This document shows, one piece after another, positions 6,562 to 11,870 of a DNA stretch of 11,870 nucleotides. How positions within the stretch are numbered: the first letter of the stretch is position 1; every line of letters begins with the position of its first letter. Location of the stretch: NCBI GenBank assembly GCA_964534705.1, contig CAZHPY010000050.1:1-11870 (forward strand). Direction: 5' to 3'. The notes below the pieces were generated by a model. The model worked only from the letters and a program-made list of their open reading frames with translations. It made no database searches and was not told the DNA's origin. A program made the position numbers and the translations under genes. The DNA comes from CAZHPY01 sp964534705. GTDB taxonomy: Bacteria; Omnitrophota; Gorgyraeia; 2-01-FULL-45-10.

Positions 6562-7869
6562 ATGGACCTATTCACTAAAGACAAGAAACAGAAGGCCGGG
6601 AACGAGCCGCTGGCGTCAAGGATGAGGCCCCGGTCTCTCGAGGGTTTTATAGGCCAGGAACACATCCTTGGCAAAGATAAATTGTTGCGCCGCCTCATAG
6701 AATCCGATACGATCTCGTCCCTTATTCTCTATGGCCCCTCGGGGTGCGGCAAAACCACGCTCGCCCTTATAATCAAAGACAGGACAAATTCCTATTTTGA
6801 GAGGATAAACGCCGCTTCAAACAATGTAGCAGACCTGCGCAAGGTTATAGACAATGCCAAAAAGCGTGAATCCATAGACGGCAGGCGCACCATACTTCTA
6901 ATTGATGAAATACACAGGTTTAATAAGGCCCAGCAGGATGTTCTCATGCCTGACGTTGAAGCGGGTAACCCCGTTTTAATAGGGACTACGACGCACAACC
7001 CATTTTTTTATGTAAATGCGGCGTTATTATCAAGGTCCCAGGTATTTGAATTTAAAAAATTATCGGACGAAAGTATGGAGAAGGTAATAAAGAACACATT
7101 GAAGGATAAAATAAACGGCTTGGGCAATATACCTGTGGACATGGACAGCAAAGCTATAGAGCACCTTGCCAAGGTTTCCGAAGGGGATGCCCGGCGCGCG
7201 CTTTCCGCTCTCGAAGTAGGCGTGCTCACAACGCCCGTGGGCAAGGACAAGAAAATACATTTTACTCTTAAGGTATCCGAAGAATCCATACAGAAGAAAG
7301 CGGTAGTATACGACAAGGATGAAGACGGCCATTACGATACAATATCAGCGTTCATTAAATCGATGCGCGGTTCTGATCCGGATGCGGCGCTTTATTGGCT
7401 GGCAAAAATGATATATGCCGGAGAGGACCCTAGGTTTATCGCCCGGCGGATAATAATCTGCGCTTCTGAGGATGTAGGCAACGCAGATCCTCAGGCTCTC
7501 GTAGTTGCGGCTGCAGCGCTGCAGTCAGTAGAGTTCGTAGGCATGCCGGAAGCGCGCATACCTTTGGCACAGGCAGCCGTTTATGTAGCCTGCGCGCCGA
7601 AATCGAACGCCGCATATCTGGGTATCGAAGGCGCGCTTAAGGATGTCGAAGAAGGAAAAGTGCTGGAGGTCCCGGACCATTTAAAAGACGCGAACCTGGA
7701 CTCCGAAGCCTTCGGGCATGGAAAGGGTTATAAATACGCGCATGATTTTAAAGACCACTATATCAAGCAGGAATACAAGCCTTCGAACAAAGCCTATTAT
7801 TTCCCTACTGAAATGGGCCAGGAGAAGAAGATCAAAGAGTGGCTGGAAAAATTAAAAACTAATGAATAA
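6562..7869 (+). CDS. rarA: RarA/MgsA-family AAA+ replication-associated recombination ATPase
   Basis: Cytoplasmic ATPase of the RarA/MgsA/WRNIP1 family, related to clamp-loader subunits, which acts at stalled or gapped replication forks. It is 435 aa, near the E. coli length. Visible features are the family N-terminus (EPLASRMRPRSLEGFIGQEHILG), Walker A GPSGCGKT at residues 58-65, Walker B LLIDEIHRF with Asp115-Glu116, the arginine-finger region (LLSRSQVFEFKKL), sensor-2 EGDARRALSALE, and the C-terminal tetramerisation/MgsA region (YDTISAFIKSMRGSDPDAALYWLA, then ASEDVGNADPQAL). The ATG lies four bases after the T-tract of the 6S RNA; GGGGA (6546-6550) in the 6S 3' end is the only candidate Shine-Dalgarno. 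The last 8 bases overlap the next gene. Confidence 0.95.
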   Translation: MDLFTKDKKQKAGNEPLASRMRPRSLEGFIGQEHILGKDKLLRRLIESDTISSLILYGPSGCGKTTLALIIKDRTNSYFERINAASNNVADLRKVIDNAKKRESIDGRRTILLIDEIHRFNKAQQDVLMPDVEAGNPVLIGTTTHNPFFYVNAALLSRSQVFEFKKLSDESMEKVIKNTLKDKINGLGNIPVDMDSKAIEHLAKVSEGDARRALSALEVGVLTTPVGKDKKIHFTLKVSEESIQKKAVVYDKDEDGHYDTISAFIKSMRGSDPDAALYWLAKMIYAGEDPRFIARRIIICASEDVGNADPQALVVAAAALQSVEFVGMPEARIPLAQAAVYVACAPKSNAAYLGIEGALKDVEEGKVLEVPDHLKDANLDSEAFGHGKGYKYAHDFKDHYIKQEYKPSNKAYYFPTEMGQEKKIKEWLEKLKTNE

Positions 7870-8863
7870 AAAAGCGATAGTCTTATTATCCGGCGGGCTT
7901 GACAGCATCCTGGCCGCAAGATTGATGCTCGAACAGGGCATAGATGTCATTGCGGTAAATTTCTCAGCCAAACTCTGCATGTGCGGATGCAAAAAGACGG
8001 GCGAAGGCCCGGCTCAGGCAGCCGCAAAGATGCTGGATATCCCACTGGAAACGATCGATATAACAAGTGATTTTATTGAGATAATAAAAAATCCAAGATA
8101 CGGCCATGGTTCCAACATGAACCCATGCATAGATTGCAAGATCTATATGTTAAAGCACGCCAAGGGGCTGATGGGAAAACTCGGTGCGTCATTTTTAGTT
8201 ACCGGTGAGGTTTTGGGTGAGCGGCCCATGTCACAAAGGAAAGATGCCCTCAACCTTATAGAAAAGCGGGCCGACGTTAAAGGTATCCTTTTAAGGCCTC
8301 TTACGGCAAAGAACCTGGATACTACAATACCCGAGAGCGAAGGAGTGGTTGACAGGGAAAAGCTGCTGGATATAAGAGGCAGGTCCAGGAAGCCACAGAT
8401 GGCCCTGGCCGAAAAGTTCGGCATCGACAGTTATCCGAATCCGGCAGGAGGATGCCTGCTCACGGATGAAGGATTTTCAAAAAGGGTAAAAGATGCCATA
8501 GCCCATGGTGAATTTGATACGGAGAACCTGGCTATCCTATCCATAGGGAGGCATTTCCGCCTTTCTGAAAGGATGCGGCTTGTCGTCGGTCGGGATCAGT
8601 CCGAGAATGCAATGCTCCTCTCCCTGGCAAAAAACGACGATATAATATTAAAGCTAAAGGACCATCAAGGGCCAATATCCATCCTGAGAGGCGAAATCAC
8701 GGATGGCCTGATAATGATCGCAGCCGGCGCAGCGGCATATCACACAAAATTACGTAGCGAGGAGATGGTGAGCGTTGATCATTGGAAGAACGGCGCTACT
8801 GAAAAAAGCACCATTTCGGTAAAACCATTAGCCAAAGATGTAATAGAGAAATTAAGGATATAA
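7862..8863 (+). CDS. ThiI-like PP-loop tRNA sulfurtransferase with C-terminal NFACT-R-like domain
   Basis: Predicted ATP-dependent enzyme that activates a substrate by adenylation for sulfur transfer, probably a tRNA uridine; 333 aa. The PP-loop SGGLDS lies at residues 10-15. FLVTGEVLGERPMSQ matches the ThiI-type loop (TGESLGQxxSQ in ThiI). There is no THUMP domain ahead of it and no rhodanese domain after it. Cysteines are clustered: Cys39, Cys41, Cys43 (CMCGC), Cys89/Cys92 (CIDC), and Cys198 in NPAGGCLLTD, candidates for a metal site or for persulfide relay. Residues from about 225 to 310 (SIGRHFRLSERMRLVVGRDQ and on) resemble the RNA-binding NFACT-R (DUF814) domain. It overlaps rarA by 8 bases and lies 6 bases before thiE. 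A role in thiazole sulfur supply is possible from context, but the RNA-binding tail favours tRNA thiolation. Confidence 0.82.
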   Translation: MNKKAIVLLSGGLDSILAARLMLEQGIDVIAVNFSAKLCMCGCKKTGEGPAQAAAKMLDIPLETIDITSDFIEIIKNPRYGHGSNMNPCIDCKIYMLKHAKGLMGKLGASFLVTGEVLGERPMSQRKDALNLIEKRADVKGILLRPLTAKNLDTTIPESEGVVDREKLLDIRGRSRKPQMALAEKFGIDSYPNPAGGCLLTDEGFSKRVKDAIAHGEFDTENLAILSIGRHFRLSERMRLVVGRDQSENAMLLSLAKNDDIILKLKDHQGPISILRGEITDGLIMIAAGAAAYHTKLRSEEMVSVDHWKNGATEKSTISVKPLAKDVIEKLRI

Positions 8864-8869
8864 CCTGAA

Positions 8870-9325
8870 ATGAAAAAGATAAAAGAACGCAGCCTGTATC
8901 TGGTCATAAGCGAAGAATACGGGAACGGCAGAAACTCGATAGAAATAGCAAAAAGCGCTATCAGGGGCGGCGTGGATATGATCCAGATGCGCGAAAAACA
9001 TAAGCCTACCAAGGAGCTTGTGCAGCTGGGCAAGAAATTATCAAATTTATGCAGAAGCAACGGCGTAATATTCATAGTCAATGACGACCCTATGCTTGCN
9101 NNNNNNNNNNNNNNNNNNNNNNNNNNNNNNNNNNNNNNNNNNNNNNNNNNNNNNNNNNNNNNNNNNNNNNNNNNNNNNNNNNNNNNNNNNNNNNNNNNNT
9201 CAAAAGGCGCAAAAAATATAGCGCTTATAAGAGGGATCCTTGAGGCGGAGGATATTTTGTGCGAAACGGCTAAGTATAAAAATAAACTAATATCCGAAGG
9301 ACGCGCAGATGCAGATAAAGATTAA
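8870..9325 (+). CDS. thiE: thiamine-phosphate synthase, interrupted by assembly gap
   Basis: ThiE joins the pyrimidine (HMP-PP) to the thiazole phosphate to give thiamine phosphate. The N-terminal third is clear: SLYLVIS strand, QMREK at residues 39-43 (QLREK in most homologues, pyrophosphate and substrate binding) and FIVNDDP near residues 68-74. After the N run, GAKNIALIRGILEAEDI matches the ThiE C-terminus. About 117 residues are visible, whereas the family usually has about 210. The missing middle therefore needs roughly 280 bases, more than the 100 Ns drawn. The gene is probably intact in the organism. The stop overlaps the thiS start by 17 bases. Confidence 0.88.
   Translation: MKKIKERSLYLVISEEYGNGRNSIEIAKSAIRGGVDMIQMREKHKPTKELVQLGKKLSNLCRSNGVIFIVNDDPMLXXXXXXXXXXXXXXXXXXXXXXXXXXXXXXXXXXSKGAKNIALIRGILEAEDILCETAKYKNKLISEGRADADKD
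9100..9199. other. assembly gap, 100 N
   Basis: Exactly 100 undetermined bases, the usual placeholder for a scaffold gap of unknown length. It lies inside thiE and removes its central part. The comparison with normal ThiE length suggests the true gap is nearer 280 bases. The open frame across the gap is therefore accidental. Confidence 0.98.
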
Positions 9326-9509
9326 CGGCAAAAGCGAAACGGTGCAAAACTCATTGAACCTTGGTGAGCTTATTCTTGAGAAAGGGCTTACGCCCGAGCA
9401 TATAGTAGTAGAACATAATTATAATATAATAGCTAAAGAAGAGTGGGACAAGATAGCGGTCAAGGACAACGATAATATTGAAATAATAAGCTTTGTAGGA
9501 GGGGGATAA
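9309..9509 (+). CDS. thiS: sulfur carrier protein ThiS
   Basis: Small ubiquitin-like (beta-grasp) carrier; 66 aa, normal length. ThiF adenylates its C-terminal glycine, which then becomes a thiocarboxylate that donates sulfur to the thiazole made by ThiG. The N-terminus (MQIKINGKSETV) and the C-terminal ISFVGGG with terminal Gly-Gly are diagnostic, and HIVVEHNYNII is the central strand. The start overlaps the end of thiE by 17 bases. The last glycine codons also form the Shine-Dalgarno of thiG. Confidence 0.95.
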   Translation: MQIKINGKSETVQNSLNLGELILEKGLTPEHIVVEHNYNIIAKEEWDKIAVKDNDNIEIISFVGGG

Positions 9510-9514
9510 CATTG
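9497..9514 (+). promoter_or_regulatory. thiG ribosome binding site inside thiS, with TTG start
   Basis: AGGAGG (9497-9502), within a purine run extending to 9506, lies nine bases ahead of TTG at 9512-9514. The same bases encode the three final glycines of ThiS. The site decides the TTG start of thiG, since no ATG or GTG lies nearby in frame. Confidence 0.8.
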
Positions 9515-10288
9515 GAAGACGTATTGATCATAGGCGGCAAGGAGATAAAAAACCGCCTGTTTATAGGGACAGGGAAATTCTCAGATTATGTATTGATGAA
9601 AAAAGCGCTTGAAGCATCGGGGGCGGAAGTCGTTACCGTGGCCGTAAGGCGCGTTGACGCATCTTCAAAGAAGGACAATATTCTAAACTATATTCCGGAA
9701 GGCAGCTATATAATGTCGAACACTTCGGGCGCCAGGAATGCCGATGAGGCTGTAAGGATAGCCCGTCTTGCAAAGGCCGCGGGCGCGGGGGACTGGATAA
9801 AGATAGAAGTCATCCAGGATAACAAGTATCTGCTCCCGGACAATATGGAAACTTTAAAGGCAACAGAGATCCTGGCGAAAGAAGGCTTCAAGGTGTTTCC
9901 TTACATGAGCCCGGACCTCTCAATGGCCCGTAGGCTAGTTGATGCAGGCGCAAGCGCGGTAATGCCTTTAGGGTCGCCTATAGGAAGCAACAGGGGCGTA
10001 AAAACCAGGGAGCTTGTAGAGATCATGGTGCGTGAAATAAGGATCCCGGTGATAGTTGATGCGGGCTTAGGCAGGCCATCGGATGCAGGTGAATGCATGG
10101 AGCTGGGATGCGCCGCTGTTTTGGTGAACACAGCCATAGCGATCGCTGAGAACCCTGCAGGCATGGCAAAAGCATTCAGCCTTGCAGTCCAGGCGGGGCG
10201 GCTTGCATACTTATCCGGTATCCCATCAGAATCTTTACGGGCGAATGCCTCCAGCCCATTAACAGGCTTCCTGAGAGATACACAATAA
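9512..10288 (+). CDS. thiG: thiazole synthase
   Basis: ThiG is a TIM-barrel enzyme that builds thiazole phosphate from 1-deoxy-D-xylulose 5-phosphate, dehydroglycine and the ThiS thiocarboxylate. It is 258 aa, the usual length. Key features: RLFIGTGKFSDY near the N-terminus, the Schiff-base lysine at Lys97 in DWIKIEVI, LLPDNMETLKA, VMPLGSPIGSNRG, and the phosphate-binding barrel end VIVDAGLGRPSDAGECMELG. It starts at TTG 9512, two bases after the thiS stop, and ends three bases before thiH, so ThiS, ThiG and ThiH are encoded side by side. Confidence 0.97.
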   Translation: MEDVLIIGGKEIKNRLFIGTGKFSDYVLMKKALEASGAEVVTVAVRRVDASSKKDNILNYIPEGSYIMSNTSGARNADEAVRIARLAKAAGAGDWIKIEVIQDNKYLLPDNMETLKATEILAKEGFKVFPYMSPDLSMARRLVDAGASAVMPLGSPIGSNRGVKTRELVEIMVREIRIPVIVDAGLGRPSDAGECMELGCAAVLVNTAIAIAENPAGMAKAFSLAVQAGRLAYLSGIPSESLRANASSPLTGFLRDTQ

Positions 10289-10291
10289 CCA

Positions 10292-11347
10292 ATGAGTTAT
10301 TACGACCTATATTCAAAATGCAAAGACCTGAAACATATTGAACCGGATGTAAGGGAATTTCTGGGGCTGCTGTCCGAAAGCGCCGAAAATTCGCTGGAAG
10401 AAATGGCAATAAAAAGCCGCGAATTGACCTTGCAATATTTTGGCAGGACCATACAGCTTTACACTCCCATGTACTTATCTAATCACTGCGATAATAAATG
10501 CCTGTATTGCGGTTTCAACGCCGATAACGATCTTGACAGGCATGTCATGACCCTGGAAGAGGTTGAAAAGGAAGCGGATTTTATTTCATCGATGGGGCTC
10601 AAGCACATTCTGATACTTACTGGCGAATCAAGGGTAAAGAGCTCCCCATCATACATGAAGGATTGCGTCGGGGTCCTTAAAAAGTACTTTTCATCTATAT
10701 CGGTAGAAGTATATCCTCTTACACAGGACGAGTACTCAGGCCTGGTCAGGGAAGGCGTCGACGGCCTGACGATATACCAGGAAGTCTATAATGAGGGCCT
10801 TTACGGTAAGATGCATCCGATGGGCCCCAAGAATAATTACAAGTTCAGGCTTGATGCGCCGGAGAGGGGCGCCAACGCCGGCATGAGAAATATCAATATC
10901 GGTGTTCTGCTGGGCCTGGACGACTGGCGAAAAGAGGTCTTTTATTTGGGGCTGCACGCGAAATACCTCATGGATAAATTTCCCGAGACTGAAATAGGCG
11001 TATCGGTCCCCAGGATAAGGCCTCAGGCAGCAGGTTTTAAGCCAAAGCATATTGTCAGCGATAAAAATATGGTCCAGATAATAACGGCATTGAGGATATT
11101 CCTCCCGAGGCTTTCAATAAGCCTGTCTACGCGCGAAAGGCCGGAATTAAGGGATAACCTTATACCTTTGGGCATCACCAGGATGTCGGCCGGTTCAACT
11201 ACCAGGGTAGGCGGGCACACGATCAAAGCCGAAGACGAATATTCCGTCCAGTTCGAGATATCGGACAATAGGACGGTGGCCGAAATACGCAGCAGCCTTG
11301 AGAAGAAAGGCTACCAGGCTGTATTTAAAGATTGGATGCAATTATGA
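10292..11347 (+). CDS. thiH: 2-iminoacetate synthase (tyrosine lyase), radical SAM
   Basis: ThiH uses a 4Fe-4S cluster and S-adenosylmethionine to cleave tyrosine into p-cresol and dehydroglycine (2-iminoacetate), the C-N unit of the thiazole. It is 351 aa, near the usual 370. The radical SAM motif CxxxCxxC is CDNKCLYC with Cys66, Cys70 and Cys73, inside YLSNHCDNKCLYCGF. Also present are ILILTGES, VEVYPLTQDEY, TIYQEVYN, and the C-terminal ThiH/BATS-type region (VSVPRIRPQAAGF, STRERPELRDNLIPLGIT). Its stop overlaps the thiF ATG (ATGA). Tyrosine-based dehydroglycine supply is typical of anaerobes and facultative bacteria, the alternative being the oxygen-dependent ThiO. Confidence 0.96.
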   Translation: MSYYDLYSKCKDLKHIEPDVREFLGLLSESAENSLEEMAIKSRELTLQYFGRTIQLYTPMYLSNHCDNKCLYCGFNADNDLDRHVMTLEEVEKEADFISSMGLKHILILTGESRVKSSPSYMKDCVGVLKKYFSSISVEVYPLTQDEYSGLVREGVDGLTIYQEVYNEGLYGKMHPMGPKNNYKFRLDAPERGANAGMRNINIGVLLGLDDWRKEVFYLGLHAKYLMDKFPETEIGVSVPRIRPQAAGFKPKHIVSDKNMVQIITALRIFLPRLSISLSTRERPELRDNLIPLGITRMSAGSTTRVGGHTIKAEDEYSVQFEISDNRTVAEIRSSLEKKGYQAVFKDWMQL

Positions 11348-11870
11348 CGCTTCACGCATTTAGGGATAACCTAATAAAAAAGATGGGCAAGGACAGCCTT
11401 GAAAGGATCCAGGCTATAAGGGTCGGCATAGCGGGCGCAGGAGGCCTGGGCTCCAATTGCGCGCTGAATCTCGTAAGAGTCGGCTTAAATAAATTTACAA
11501 TCGTGGATTTTGATTCCATTGATCCGACAAACCTTGACAGGCAATTCTATTTTTATGATCAGGTAGGCATGCCTAAGGTGGAGGCGCTCAAAAAGAACCT
11601 TGAAAGGATAAATCCGGGTATCGATATAAAGATCGTTAAATCAAAAATAGAAAAAGATAATGCATTAAAACTTTTTGATGATTGTGACGTTGTGGCAGAA
11701 TGCCTTGACATCGCTTCTTCAAAAAAAATGCTCGTTGAAGAACTTTTGAAGGCCAAAAAGTTCATAGTCGCTGTTTCAGGGCTCGGAGGAATAGGTTCAA
11801 GCGATGACATAAGGGTCCACAAGATAAAAAGCAACCTTGTAATGATAGGGGACCTTAAATCAGATATCTG
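11344..11870 (+). CDS. thiF: ThiS adenylyltransferase ThiF (family 2), 3' end outside window
   Basis: E1-like enzyme that adenylates the C-terminus of ThiS with ATP. 175 residues are visible, without a stop, before the window ends. The Rossmann nucleotide-binding loop is GIAGAGGLGS at residues 28-37, followed by the acidic strand TIVDFD (52-57) and DPTNLDRQFYF with Arg66, the pattern that binds ATP in this family. VGMPKVEALKKNLERINP is also typical, and the downstream IVAVSGLGGIGSSDDIR fits the short ThiF family 2 (about 200 aa). Little of the gene is missing. Its ATG overlaps the thiH stop, so it is translationally coupled as the fifth thi gene. MoeB-like proteins are the alternative, but context favours ThiF. 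Confidence 0.93.
   Translation, partial: MTLHAFRDNLIKKMGKDSLERIQAIRVGIAGAGGLGSNCALNLVRVGLNKFTIVDFDSIDPTNLDRQFYFYDQVGMPKVEALKKNLERINPGIDIKIVKSKIEKDNALKLFDDCDVVAECLDIASSKKMLVEELLKAKKFIVAVSGLGGIGSSDDIRVHKIKSNLVMIGDLKSDI

Noticed and set aside
8684..8693. CTGAGAGGCG as part of a TPP riboswitch
   Set aside because: It is coding sequence of the ThiI-like gene, and the partner elements (GAACCTGATC-type and GG-rich parts) are absent. A second CTGAGA at 10271 within thiG fails for the same reason.
8870..9325. thiE as a broken pseudogene
   Set aside because: The only interruption is the run of Ns, and both flanks are in good ThiE sequence without stops, so assembly is the simplest cause.

Overview
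The window is a bacterial chromosome fragment with moderate GC content. It is scaffolded (one run of 100 Ns), so it probably comes from a metagenome-assembled or draft genome. All genes lie on the + strand and are tightly packed. Protein style, gene order and small repeats suggest an uncultivated bacterium of the PVC/Omnitrophota kind. This placement is only an impression, because no taxonomic marker could be compared. ThiH, which makes dehydroglycine from tyrosine (instead of an oxygen-using glycine oxidase), suits an anaerobic or microaerobic life.

Positions 1-397 hold the 3' end of a tRNA-Val(GAC), a 99-bp REP/MITE-like palindromic element that starts right after its CCA, a small hairpin, a complete tRNA-Leu(UAA), and a run of degenerate 7-bp tandem repeats just ahead of thrS.

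Positions 398-6332 hold the classic translation cluster thrS-infC-rpmI-rplT-pheS-pheT: threonyl-tRNA synthetase, IF3, L35, L20, and the two subunits of phenylalanyl-tRNA synthetase. infC begins at an AUU codon behind a very strong Shine-Dalgarno, so its true start is 84 bases upstream of the first ATG. Both large synthetases are short forms. ThrRS lacks the N-terminal TGS domain, and PheT lacks the inserted tRNA-binding OB-fold domain (B2).

Positions 6333-6561 look empty of protein genes but hold a sigma70-type promoter and a well-supported 6S RNA gene (ssrS), ending a few bases before the start codon of rarA. Positions 6562-11870 are a compact, largely overlapping run: rarA (AAA+ recombination factor), a ThiI-like PP-loop sulfurtransferase with a C-terminal NFACT-R-like domain, then thiE-thiS-thiG-thiH-thiF. 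The last five cover thiazole formation (ThiS, ThiF, ThiG, ThiH) and its coupling to the pyrimidine (ThiE). thiE is interrupted by the assembly gap, and thiF runs off the end. No TPP riboswitch is visible ahead of the thi genes.
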